Source: Dryococelus australis
Lineage: Eukaryota; Arthropoda; Insecta; Phasmatodea; Phasmatidae
DNA: 64,000 bases
Assembly (NCBI GenBank): GCA_029891345.1
Contig: CM057000.1
Location: 140,042,163 to 140,106,162 of the forward strand
Direction of reading: 5' to 3'
The notes under the pieces are model-generated. The model made no database searches. It was not told the origin of the DNA and saw only the letters and a list, made by a program, of their open reading frames with translations. The stretch's first letter is position 1. The number at the start of each line of letters is the position of its first letter. Both the position numbers and the translations under genes were made by a program. Positions 12,166 through 21,694 of the stretch are shown piece after piece.

Positions 12166-13808
12166 TGGCAACACCGTACTACAGAAAAGGAAGCGAGATA
12201 GCTACATAGTGATAATGCGAACGAGGGTACTGGACCAGACCCCCCCCCCCCCCTTTTTAGATGTCGCACTGCAGTTAACGCAGACAAAACTACGAGAGAA
12301 GCCCAGATAAGAAACACAGATGCACACGCGCTTGTTCAGGTGAAGTAAGACAGCCATAAAGCAGAAAACTGACATAACACAATGTTCACTGGCGTCAAAA
12401 GTCAGTCAGTTTTAGGCGTAGTGGCGCCCCAGGCAAGACTGTCCATTGGCGTTCCCCTTACCCATTCTTCTTAAAAGTGTAAAAGTTAGGCGAAGGTGAA
12501 GTCGGTTATTACCAAGCAAAGGACACTATTTTGGCTATTTTTTTAAAATGTTAATTCATGAAATTTTAGGTTCATATTTTACTCCTGGATATAACTAGTA
12601 ATAAGAATAAAATAGAAAATGTACCAACTTTACTGATTTCATCTTTTCTTTTTCTCATATTACTTTGCAACTTTCGAATATTGGGTTTCTTATAATTGAT
12701 TTTTGATAACCTAGTATTTTTCTCCCATTAAAGCACTAAGAAAACTTTTCCAAAGACACATTCATTTCGTGTAACGAATAAAAAGAGACATTAAAACATA
12801 CTTTCCAACTATTTTTTTTTTAAATTATGTAGTGACATAAATTCTAGTTACAAAATCAATATTAACAAATGTGTCAAGCCATGAACGGAAGCTCTTGCTG
12901 GCTATGAGTCTCGCCCAGCTGTTAGTCACTAGCACTATACTAGTTGTTTTCTACCTTTACTCGACCATGACGATATAGTCTGTTTCACAAGGTTTCTGAG
13001 AATACCACCATTTGATTTCCTACACATCTGTCATTCGGTGCAACTACGTATTATGTTATGTTCATTAAAATAATAGTTTTGTAATTTGAACACACATTTC
13101 AGCGCCCCTTTTTATTCGGCGCTCTGTGCAGTGGCACCTGTAGCACCGCCTTAAATCAGCACCTGGCTCAACATTACCCGAGAGTTTCACGCTACGGGTT
13201 CTAGGAAGGGCAGTTAGTGTAGCCATATGACAGGAAACACCTTGGAAGTAACACATCTCGGTGCCAAGGATGTTGGGAAGGCTCTTGCCGCGTTTTGAAG
13301 CAAGTAGGTGATACTTCCTTTCCGATCTGTCGTCAGAAGTCACTGGAGGAAAAGCCTAACGTTGTCTACATCGACCTAAGAAGGTCCAGATGTTCGTGGT
13401 GGGTTTTCCTTCATCACAACCACCACAACTTCCACTCCCAACCTCTACTAATCTCGAGCACAATACAACAAGGAAGAAGAAGAGGTGGGATGCAGTAATC
13501 CCACACGAATAACTTCATCAGATCACGAGTAATTTGACATCTACATGTCCAGAGGGGAGGGGGTGTAATCACAATTTAACAACATAAAGTATCGTTATTT
13601 CTGAACTCATTGTAGTGCTATCATATATTTATTTATATTTTCGGGATGCCACTCTTAGTATTGTGTACAATACATAGTTACCAGCTACCTACATTTGATC
13701 ATTCGCCAAAATACAAATACAACATACACTCTTCCCATATTACTGGATAACAATGTCTCTATCCATCCAGTGTACATCACCTGCCAAGGCCATTAACTTC
13801 AGACATGA
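12166..13808. other. No recognisable gene
   Basis: AT-rich sequence with a C-run at about 12240-12253. The short frames at 13065-13343 (minus) and 13295-13498 (plus) have no recognisable motif. Confidence 0.4.
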
Positions 13809-14026
13809 TTATCAATTGCTTGAATATTTAGATATGGTAGATGAAATTATTTCATATATATTGATTTTTTTCTTTTGATTTTGATGTTAAATTAATTAGT
13901 TTATTTATTGTTATTGTGGGCATAACTAAGAGAGCTCAGTTTCCATTTTCTCCATGGTTACCAGCAGCTAAGTCTGCTCCTACACCTGTTTCATCTTTAG
14001 TTCATTCATATACATTGGTTACGGCT
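13809..14026 (+). pseudogene. nad5: NUMT: nuclear copy of mitochondrial nad5 (fragment)
   Basis: Read with the invertebrate mitochondrial code (TGA = Trp, ATA = Met, AGA = Ser), the first part gives LSIAWMFSYGSWNY and the second gives [17 protein letters not shown] followed by [18 protein letters not shown]. These are the strongly conserved transmembrane and quinone-site segments of NADH dehydrogenase subunit 5 (insect proteins typically read [33 protein letters not shown]). Under the nuclear code the same stretch contains stops and KRAQ in place of KSAQ. The two parts lie in different frames, so a one-base indel occurred between about 13870 and 13890. Similarity stops abruptly after TLVTA, which marks the insertion junction. 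It is non-functional in the nucleus; the remaining mitochondrial gene is absent. Confidence 0.85.
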
Positions 14027-14357
14027 CTTCCATTAACACAAAATGAGATCATCAACCCACTAAATATTCTACTCTTTCCTTCCATCCTCTACACAGAAAG
14101 TCCATCAGTGCACTCAAGCATTGAGCCGAAAGTATTCCCCTGCCCTCACCAAGAACTATAGTTGTAGGCATTGCTCCCTTGCATACACCCCTTTCATCCA
14201 CATTACCCAATAAGCCGAAGGTATACCCCTCGCCTGACGCCCCTAAGGGGTGGCTATCGCTTCTCCAGAACACACCAGAGAAAAACCAAGGATATTCTCC
14301 ACACAACACCTTCCGATGGAGGTAAGAACGATGCGCGGATAAGGTGATAGGGCCGGC
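14027..14357. other. Unassigned sequence between NUMT and minisatellite
   Basis: No gene was recognised. Two loosely similar segments, GCCGAAAGTATTCCCCTGCC (near 14124) and GCCGAAGGTATACCCCTCGCC-like (near 14214), suggest an old duplication of about 90 bp. Confidence 0.3.
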
Positions 14358-14785
14358 TCGACTTGGAGGGTGCTAGGGAGTCCTAGGCTGACTTGGATGG
14401 TGCTTGGGAGTCCTAGGCTCGACTTGGAGGGTGCTAGGGAGTCCTAGGCTGACTTGGATGGTGCTTGGGAGTCCTAGGCTCGTCTTGAAGGTTGCTAGGC
14501 AGTCCTAGGCTTGACTCGGGGGGTGCTAGGGAGTCCTAGGCTGACTTGGAGGGTGCTAGGGAGTCCTAGGCTGACTTGGATGGTGCTTGGGAGTCCTAGG
14601 CTCGACTTGGAGGGTGCTAGGGAGTCCTAGGCTGACTTGGATGGTGCTTGGGAGTCCTAGGCTCGACTTGGAGGGTGCTAGGGAGTCCTAGGCTGACTTG
14701 GATGGTGCTTGGGAGTCCTAGGCTCGTCTTGAAGGTTGCTAGGCAGTCCTAGGCTTGACTCGGGGGGTGCTAAGCATTCCTATGC
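14358..14785 (+). repeat. Minisatellite, 30/31-bp unit with higher-order pattern
   Basis: There are about fourteen units of the form TYGACTTGGAKGGTGCTWGG followed by GAGTCCTAGGC. Four variants can be told apart: A (GGAGGGTGCTAGG), B (GGATGGTGCTTGG), C (TCGTCTTGAAGGTTGCTAGG) and D (TTGACTCGGGGGG). Their order is A B A B C D A' B A B A B C D', so the array evolved by amplifying multi-unit blocks. It is not a CRISPR array: units are contiguous with no spacers. Confidence 0.95.
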
Positions 14786-14842
14786 TCGACTTGCCTACGG
14801 CAATGCTAATTTTCCATGTAGTGGAAGAATAAACAATATGAT

Positions 14843-14895
14843 TTACAGGGCTTTCAAAAGTGCTCCGTTTAAGGTGTGAACTCTCTGTAATAGGC
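14843..14895 (+). mobile_element. MITE terminal fragment (TAGGCTGTTCAC family)
   Basis: AGGGCTTTCAAAAGTGCTCC followed by a degenerate GTTTAAGGTGTGAAC matches the right terminal segment of the MITE family. The left part of the element is not present. Confidence 0.5.
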
Positions 14896-15347
14896 TGCTT
14901 AAAGAAAACAGAGTATTAATTAATTCTTGGTCGGCTGTATTTTCGTGTACGTACCTTTCAGCGTGGCTGCTTCTCGTGTGTGGGTCTAAGACTTCCTGGG
15001 TTCTTGTCGCGAAGCATTTAAAGAGCAAAGTAAAACTTAACATTCTGCCAGCATCGACAGTAAGTGCACGGGCATTTGCGTTTGTGCATTTCCGTGTTAT
15101 TTACGACCGTCTTTCGCACGCGTCGACTCGTAAGCAGTGCTTAATGAGAACGCACTCCATGCCAGCTATCCAGGCAGAGCACTGCAAATAGATTTATGTG
15201 CACATCTAGTGATTCATTTCGGTATGAAAGCGGGGTCAGTTAAAATTAGTCTATGTGCGAATAATCGCCGTAGAAGACGTTTTTGAAATGATCAAAAATA
15301 TATTTTTGGAAATGCAATGGGGTGTCAAGAAGAGTATTTTGATGTAA

Positions 15348-15412
15348 AGGCAGTTCGCAATAAAGCGAGCACTTTTGAAATCAACCTTAGAAAAAGTCAC
15401 TGCTCGTATGCA
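15348..15412 (-). mobile_element. MITE terminal fragment that truncates the neighbouring ORF
   Basis: GGCAGTTCGCAATAAAGCGA, then GCACTTTTGAAATCAACCTT and AGAAAAAGTCACTG, is the end of the long TAGGCTGTTCAC subfamily in reverse orientation (compare 30885-31281). The rest of the element is missing. The reading frame coming from 15622 runs into this sequence after about 68 codons. Confidence 0.6.
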
Positions 15413-15622
15413 TTGTACTTTCTCTTTATTTAACTCATGACGATTTCTAGAATATTTATGGCTACATCTTTTACATGTGTTAATGTGCTTATCTTTTGTG
15501 TGTTTGTGTGATGGGAAACAACTTATGTGTAATAGTTTACCACACTTTTTACAATGCTTGCATATACTATTATGCTTGCATATATTTCTATTCGCCATTT
15601 CACAAGAGAGTGGCGATTCCAT
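15413..15622 (-). pseudogene. Zinc-ribbon protein, truncated by a MITE fragment
   Basis: The frame starts at ATG 15622 with MESPLS. It is cysteine-rich: C7, C15, C21, C24, C27, C35, C50 and C53. The pair C24-x2-C27 followed by C50-x2-C53 forms a C4 zinc-ribbon pattern (CKKCGK … CKRCSHKYSRNR), as in the endonuclease VII/HNH-like proteins frequent in large DNA viruses and phages. After about residue 68 the frame enters MITE sequence, so the natural C-terminus is lost; the open frame itself runs on to 15251 but that part is repeat-derived. The start is supported by the AT-rich element at 15624-15647, which two neighbouring frames share. I cannot name the protein. A host origin or chance frame is possible, but the cysteine spacing makes chance unlikely. 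Confidence 0.45.
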
Positions 15623-15623
15623 T

Positions 15624-15647
15624 TTTATTTATAAAGAAATAAATTTT
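15624..15647 (-). promoter_or_regulatory. Shared upstream element, copy 1
   Basis: On the minus strand this reads AAATTTATTT then CTTTATAAATAAA, ending one base before the ATG at 15622. Near-identical copies sit before the frames at 16069 and 16418. It includes a TATA-like TTTATAAAT, so transcription would begin at or very near the start codon, an arrangement known from some viral late promoters. Confidence 0.45.
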
Positions 15648-15814
15648 AGTAGGACTAAAGAAAAATGTAAACAAGTCAACAAACTGCTAAACTAAAAATG
15701 TTATATAAACCATATTCATTGATAAAAATTGTAAATATTTTGTATATTCTCAAGTAGCACCATTTCGATGCTACCCATGAACACGCATAAATAAAATTGA
15801 CACAAATAAAATTA

Positions 15815-16069
15815 TTATATTCGATGCTCTACTACTTTTTTAAACACTTCTTCTATTAACTCTAGATTTTCACCAATATCTCGAAGTTCATATATATCGT
15901 CGACGTTTTCTAACAGTGATAATTGTAAGTTTTGTAAATTTGAATGAAATTTGTGAATTGCATTTTTAAGATCTTCAGATGCATAATCTAATCTATAGAA
16001 ATGTTGTCTTGAACCATCACCACCTTTTAAAATGTTAGTCAGGATACAAGGAAAGATAGGCGACGTTAT
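15815..16069 (-). pseudogene. Intact 84-codon frame lacking an ATG start
   Basis: From ATA at 16069 the minus strand is open for 84 codons to TAA at 15815. It encodes a mostly helical, charged protein beginning ITSPIFPCILTNILKGG and ending with an acidic/basic helix (ENLELIEEVFKKVVEHRI). There is no internal methionine. The frame begins one base after the shared upstream element (16071-16093), in the same position where its two neighbours have ATG, so ATA most simply reflects a single-base loss of the start. I recognise no family and claim no function. The unbroken frame and conserved upstream position argue that this was a real gene. Confidence 0.4.
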
Positions 16070-16070
16070 G

Positions 16071-16093
16071 TTTATTTATAAAGGAATAAATTT
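16071..16093 (-). promoter_or_regulatory. Shared upstream element, copy 2
   Basis: The minus strand reads AAATTTATTC then CTTTATAAATAAA, one base before the ATA at 16069. It matches copies 1 and 3. Confidence 0.45.
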
Positions 16094-16168
16094 ATTTAAA
16101 ATATCACAAAATTTGATAAAAAATGCTTAAGATAACTCTAGATCACGTATAAATTTTCCATTTTTCAT

Positions 16169-16418
16169 TTATTTTAAGTCCCTATACGCTATAAAAACTT
16201 CCTCCTCATTTATTAGTTTCAAGGCACTTTTATATAATATTTTCACATAGGGCTCTGGCAATGAAATTTTATACCTACTATCTATAATACAATTTATTTT
16301 TGCCAAAATCATATTCATAAATCTCAAGGCTTGTAGCGGTAAACCATTAATTTTTTTCAATATCTTGTAGTTTGGGGAATTCAAACTAATTGTTCAACTT
16401 GTTGAGCAGGGACTCCAT
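16169..16418 (-). pseudogene. Small frameshifted ORF of unknown function
   Basis: ATG at 16418 gives MESLLNKLNN and then a stop. In the next frame an open stretch of about 70 codons (NSPNYKILKKINGLPLQALR onward) continues to TAA at 16169 and ends NEEEVFIAYRDLK. One indel near 16385 would explain the break. Residues 1-5 resemble the start of the zinc-ribbon frame at 15622 (MES-x-L). The shared AT-rich element lies five bases upstream (16424-16446). The family is not recognised; the content is lysine- and leucine-rich and probably helical. Confidence 0.4.
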
Positions 16419-16423
16419 TTTTG

Positions 16424-16446
16424 TTTATTTATAAAGAGAAAAATTT
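16424..16446 (-). promoter_or_regulatory. Shared upstream element, copy 3
   Basis: The minus strand reads AAATTTTTCT then CTTTATAAATAAA, five bases before ATG 16418. The core of 13 bases is identical in all three copies. Confidence 0.45.
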
Positions 16447-17200
16447 ATTAAGAGGTGGAAAAAATCTATAAAGGGGTGAGGGAGTCGCTTACCCCTATGT
16501 CTTCATAAATATTTTCGTTTTAAGAGAATCAGAGTTCTAACTTTCATAACCCTGGAATAGTGTCAATTTTAATTGAGCAATTTTTCAAAAAGGGCAAATA
16601 TGCTTCAAATTATTATTTTTTTTTATAAATTCAGTAGAATTATATTGCGAAACCAAGCGCAACGCAATAATTGGACTAAAATCAAGTAAATTTCTCAATT
16701 TCAAGCAACCTTAGTAGATGTCTATTGCGGATCTTAGCGCAACCCAATACTTAGGCTAAAATTCAAGCAAATTTCTCACTTTCAAGCAACTTTTTCGAAA
16801 TATACTGGAGACATGATTCATCTCTTCAATTTTAAAACCAAAGTCAAGCAAATCAAGGCTAAAATAAAGCTGATTTCATCCAAATCTGCAATCTAAATCA
16901 AGCACACTTTAGAAAAACCCATTGAGCAGATTTTTTAAGTCAAAGTTAAGCTTAATCAAGCTAATTTTTTAACAAAACTTTTTGAGCAGGGTTTTTTTGC
17001 CTAATCTGTAAGCTAAATCAAAAAATTAAAAAAAAATTAAAGCAGAGTCCTTTTCCAGTAAAAATAGGCCAAAACTCCATTGAGAAGTGTCTTTTTTGGG
17101 TCAAATTTTAACTAAATAAAGCAATTTTTTTACAAAAATTTTTGGGTCAAATTTGAGTTAAATCAAGCAGTTTTTTTACACAATTTTTAGGGAAGTGCAA
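16447..17200. repeat. Degenerate AT-rich repeats next to the small-ORF cluster
   Basis: Two units of about 77 bp start near 16645 and 16722: both have ATTGCG, then AGCGCAAC and CAATA, a CTAAAAT stretch, AAATTTCTCA and TTCAAGCAAC. Further on, TTGAGCAG followed by G/T-rich sequence recurs (near 16923, 16980 and, degenerate, 17080) and resembles TTGAGCAGGGACTCC at 16401-16416, the start of the 16418 frame. The tract may contain eroded duplicates of that region. Confidence 0.4.
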
Positions 17201-17788
17201 TAGCGCAACCATCATAGCTAATGTGTACTTATCCGAATTATTTCAGGAGGGGTACACTTGAATTATTTATTGAAGTCCGAGGGTTAAAATAAGGGTTATT
17301 GAAACAGTGTTCATAGCTAACTTGAATGCAACTTATGTGTCCATTTTGTGTGAACACGCGTGCCAAATATTCAAACCCACCCCACTACCCTCTTAACTGG
17401 GCTGCTGTATGCGTTTCAGAACACCGAGTTACCGTCACTTTTGTGGCAGCAGTAGTTAGTTATGGCCCATGCAGTAGTGGCTTGGCAGGTGTCGCGAGGA
17501 AATAGTTAATCAAATCGCCTAAATATGTATTGGCCCTTTCACCCTTCTATGAAACAGGATGATACTTCACAGTCTACTGGCAATAGTTCGTATCGCTACG
17601 TTCATTAGAAACACTTAGGCCAAGGGGTTAGGTTATTCGACACAAAATAGCAATTCACGTCAATTCACAATTATCGAATTTTGTACCGACCGTGTAGTAA
17701 CACTTCTCTTACTTGTGGCCACTGTCATAAACATAAATATGAACACTATCGTAACAGCTGTTCACTCCATCGGTAAGTCAAATAAGTA
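17201..17788. other. No recognisable feature
   Basis: I see no gene or repeat here. Confidence 0.4.
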
Positions 17789-17954
17789 TAGGCGTTAGCC
17801 TGTTCACGGTCAAGTAAGCACTTTTGAGGCCCTAGTTACTTTTTCATTTCAGCCATTTTTTATCGTTTAACCCCCTTTTGAATTAAATATTGTCATGTAA
17901 GTAATAAACACAGTGTGTATATTCCAATGCTCTCGAAAGTTAACGTGTAAGGCT

Positions 17955-18020
<66 letters not shown>

Positions 18021-18075
18021 TATTATTCCAAATGAGAGGGCTTTCAAAAGTGCTCACTTTACCGTGAATACCCTA
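17789..18075 (+). mobile_element. Short MITE (TAGGCTGTTCAC family) carrying an (AT)n tract
   Basis: The left end includes TGTTCACGGTCAAGTAAGCA and the right end TGCTCACTTTACCGTGAATA. A run of AT dinucleotides (about 17959-18017) has expanded inside it. Ends are diverged (TAGGCGTTAGCC, ACCCTATG). Confidence 0.65.
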
Positions 18076-18489
18076 TGCTCCAGGATGCTATTCGAAATGA
18101 ACAAAGGAAAACTTGTGAACTAAAATTGATTACTTAAAATTGATGTACATTGATTATAATGGTTTATATTAGCCAACTGTTTAAATTGGCGTCCTTCATA
18201 ACATCTAAACCGTTACGACGACAAACGAAACAAATATGGTGCCTACTGTAAGGATTTAATAACCTGAGGTGTTTTATGTTACTAGAGCGAACAGTTTTGG
18301 GTTTGGCGTAGCTCAAGTTAGAGATTGGGTTGATTCAAATGTCTGTGTATAAAACGCAAATAAATAATAATAAATATAACTCTCTACAATCATTCAGTTA
18401 ATGCAGGGGAATTAATTATAATATCTGCTAACCAATAGTACAGAAGCCACGTTATTATTAATTAGCTAAATGTCTCTGAACCAACCAAC

Positions 18490-18830
18490 TGGAACTTGTT
18501 CACTGTAATCTCGATGGCGAAGGCTGCTTTGCCTCACGTCTCGGCGGCGGTCCACTGTACGTCCTTCTGAGGTCCTCTTGACCCCGCGGCGGCTGACGTC
18601 AGTCCTCGTTTCATGTCACCGCGGCGCTTAGTACCCGCCGCGGGTTTACTTACTTTTTCCAAAACGTCGCTCAGCTTGTGGCCTCGTTCTCATTGCAGCG
18701 GTGTGTCGCTTCTCGTGTGTGGGGTGTCCGTTCTAGCCAGTGTTATGGGCGTGGCTTGGCCACACCGTAACACTACCGTAAGTACACCCTGCAAGTAAGC
18801 AAGCCTCTGAGTACTATTCTTGGAATTCTG
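18490..18830 (+). promoter_or_regulatory. CpG-rich island with CRE-like and splice-like signals
   Basis: This is unusually GC- and CpG-rich for the window: CGGCGGCGG, CCGCGGCGG, then TGACGTCA near 18594. TCTCATTGCAG near 18687 would be a 3' splice site and CTACCGTAAGT near 18774 a 5' splice site, about 80 bp apart, the size of a small exon. The short frames have no recognisable motif. It may be the edge of a host gene promoter or part of a transposon. Confidence 0.25.
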
Positions 18831-18949
18831 ACGGCACACTACGTGGTGACGTCACGGGCAAGGGACGAGTACGAACCGGTCTGTGGTGTCGTGAAAAATA
18901 GATTTTTTCGAACACTTTCCGGCACATTTCAAGCGCCACAGGCGAGGGC

Positions 18950-19157
18950 GGAGTGGAGTAGCGAAGCGAACGAAACGCACCGTCCGTATGCAAGGGCGGG
19001 GGGAACGGGAGAACCACGAGAAAACCCGCCGACAAGAGAAATCGTCCGGCACGGTTCCCACGTGCAAATATCCGGGAGCGACCCCTGCCAGGAATCGAAC
19101 CCGGGTTCTCCTTGGAGGGAGGCGACCGCTCAAGCCCGCTTCTCCACCGCGGCCCCC
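18950..19157 (-). mobile_element. tRNA-derived SINE (minus copy)
   Basis: On the minus strand the head has GGGGCCGCGGTGGAGAAGCG and the B box GGTTCGATTCC, followed by the shared body (GGGAACCGTGCCGGACGATT, GCGGGTTTTCTCGTGG). The 3' end is worn and diverges after about 18960. Confidence 0.7.
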
Positions 19158-19593
19158 TGGCGGGAGCCGTTATTGACGGGGGGTGGTTTTGGCGAAGACA
19201 ACGACCCCTAGTCGCCCTAGGAATAGACCGGCGCGAGGCGTTTATCTTACCTGCGTAAGGGGGTTGCATTTCGACGCCTGCACAAAGGCGTTCGCTGTTC
19301 CACCCCCGGCGGGTACTCGTGGACGGCACGCGAGTCGCAGATTTACACCCCCCCGTAGACGGTTAGGGCGAAGCTCTCCTCTCCTCGCGGGTTACACATG
19401 TTCCTACCTTGATCTGTTATCTGAGGGTGAGCGGCACCTTCGCGTGTTGGTGGAAGATTACTCAAACTGCACGCCCAACCCTCCCCCAACAACACTCCTC
19501 GATCTCCCACCTCTTTCAGCAATTAGTCAACTTCGCTGCTAATTCCGAGTCGCTCGTTAACCTACACTAAGGTTCACTCTGCTCGGGTTAGGA
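19158..19593. other. GC-rich stretch, unassigned
   Basis: Open frames exist in several phases, a consequence of high GC, and none shows a recognisable motif. No repeat partner was seen in the window. Confidence 0.35.
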
Positions 19594-20434
19594 GGGGCCG
19601 CGGTGGTGTAGTGGTTAGACTGCTCGCATCCCACCACGACGAACCGGACTCGATCCTTGGCGGGGCTTTCCCGGGACTTTCGCATCTGGGAATCGTGCCG
19701 GACGATGCCGCTGGTCGGCGAGTTTTCTCGTGGTCCTCCCGTTTCCCCCTTCCTTGCATGCCGGTCCTGCTGCATACTCATCTCGCTTCACCACGTCGGC
19801 TCTCAAGACATCGATGTTAAAGCAGGTTTCACACGACGCAAGATGAGTGCCAAACTTGCGCGAGATACCAACCTTGCACAAAAATTTCTTGCACATCTTG
19901 CACACGAAATGAGGAGATAGAGCTGGTCCTATTGTTTTCGTGCAAGGCGGTGCAAGTTGCGATCCGATTGGTCCTTGTATGTTGGTCACGTATCCTGTTG
20001 TAACATCAACCATAGAATAAAAGGAAATCACAATCTGAGGTGTGCGAAGAGGAATACAGGGAAATAAAACATAGCTGGAAAATAACTTTAAAACATAAAT
20101 TGGAGTTCAGGCAGTTTGCTGAGAATAAAATGGAAACACATATTTTGGAGGGATAGCTTTGAAACACATGCCTTGTTGAAGTAAACAACTTAATTTTGTA
20201 TTACAGTATTATGGATGTTCAGTACTAATCAGGGATATCAAGTAATTTTTATGCGATACTGTTTTTGGTTTTTTAATCTGCATGCGAACTCGTTTCACAA
20301 GAAATCTAGTTGGCATTCTCGTACGAAAAATTGCGTACGAAATCTTACGCGAATTGCATCTTGCATCGTGTGAAGCTTGCTTAAGAGCCGCCCAAAATCT
20401 CTTCACTCACTCACTCACTCACTCACTCACTCTC
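19594..20434 (+). mobile_element. tRNA-derived SINE split by a TTAA-inserted element
   Basis: The SINE head (GGGGCCGCGGTGGTGTAGTG, A box; GACTCGATCC, worn B box) and body run from 19594 to 19816, as far as GGCTCTCAAGACATCGATG. The rest of the 3' end, GAGCCGCCCAAAATCTCTTC followed by a (CACT)n tail, resumes at 20385. Between them lies a separate element flanked by TTAA. The tail reaches about 20434. Confidence 0.85.
19821..20380. mobile_element. TTAA-flanked MITE (piggyBac-like target) nested in the SINE
   Basis: TTAA flanks both sides (19817-19820 and 20381-20384). The left end reads AGCAGGTTTCACACGACGCA and the right end, reversed, GCAAGCTTCACACGATGCAA; both then continue GATG. It is about 560 bp with no transposase frame. 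TTAA duplication is the signature of piggyBac-superfamily transposases; the assignment rests on that and is inferred. Confidence 0.75.
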
Positions 20435-20539
20435 CTTATGGGAGAGTATTTGGCATAAGGAAAGAACGTTGGCTGCATACAACGCCAGTGTTCTAAAGAG
20501 GTCATTTTTAATCGTGTAATAAGAGAATAAATCTACGTA

Positions 20540-20898
20540 TAGGCTGTTCACGGTAAAATGAGCACTTTTGAAAGCCCTGCTTGCCATCTACCTGTATACA
20601 CGTTGTGTGGTGTTCCGCCTGACGCAAAATTGTCATTGCTGTGGGCCTCATAGCTTTCTTCGTGCGTCGGTCAAATGAAACTGTAAAATTATTAGAAAAG
20701 AAAAATTGGTAAAAATCTGCTCATTTGACACTTGTATGCATTAAAAAAATATAAATAATTTAAACTATCACAAAGTTTACCTAATACTTTTTATTCGACG
20801 TTAAGATATGGAACTACTTTCCCTTCCATCGTTACCATCCATACTGGACGCGTGTCACTCAGTGCGCCCGTTAAAATATATCCAGGGCTTTTTACTCT
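20540..20898 (+). mobile_element. Long MITE (TAGGCTGTTCAC family), right end missing
   Basis: It begins TAGGCTGTTCACGGTAAAAT and follows the long subfamily to CACTCAGTGCGCCCGTTAAA, then AATATAT, after which the sequence diverges. The right terminal repeat is absent. Confidence 0.75.
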
Positions 20899-21686
20899 CT
20901 CTTCCAATGCTTGTCTTAGGAATGCGTCCACTCTTGTGAAATGTCTCAAATACTCCCATCGTCACCATATGAAATAAAAAATTAGACCTGGCCTAAATAC
21001 GACCATAACATCAATATCGATAAGCTTGAAGGCCAAAGGCGTTGGAGGAAACCGCAAATTTACTATGCCAAGAATGGCATGGCAATGTCTGGTAAAGTTG
21101 ACTATTTCTGTGGCGAATGTGATGCAATGTACGAAGGGCCTCCATATGTGGACTGAGTTATGAGCAGTGAATGTAGCTCATAGCAGGAGGATTTCTGTAC
21201 TGATTATTTGGGAAAGGGCTTTTTCAACTGTAATAGATGCCAGTAGGGCTCTCACCCTACTGTAATAGGATTATTGCCCCCACACGTGTGGTAAGTTTCC
21301 TAATATGTAGTCATGTGTGCTATTTGTATTTAACTTCTCACAAATGAATTAGAAATTTTCAGTTGTGTACAATAATACACAATGCATTGTCGTAGCATGT
21401 ACACGTGGTTTTATGTGAAATACATAATTGTAACAGACACAATCGACTACTGTTTTCTTAAAAGTGCGGGCTTTTGCCCCACATAACCCTACACATGGTT
21501 ATCATATTGCGACAGTGGCGCTGCCATTGTCGCTAGTTTCAATAACGAACACTCTTCGACAGAGCTAGCAATCTTCTTCGGAGGCGCTCGGTATACCTTC
21601 CCTTTTCCTCGCCTTGATTCCCCACATTTGTGCGTCATCATTTTTTTGAAGAGGGCTTAGTTAATAAATAGTGTTGCTCAACTTCC
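20899..21686. other. No recognisable gene
   Basis: Unassigned sequence. A short inverse pair TAGGGCTCTCACCCTA near 21244 is the only local structure noticed. Confidence 0.35.
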
Positions 21687-21694
21687 CCTCCTGC

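Noticed and set aside
13916..14161. 81-codon nuclear-code frame
   Set aside because: Its first third is the mitochondrial nad5 copy read in the wrong code and the rest is unrelated flank; not a nuclear gene.
14358..14785. CRISPR-like array
   Set aside because: Units are contiguous without spacers and the genome is eukaryotic; it is a minisatellite.
18814..19329. 171-codon and overlapping Arg/Pro-rich frames
   Set aside because: They translate the antisense or sense SINE and GC-rich flank in several phases.
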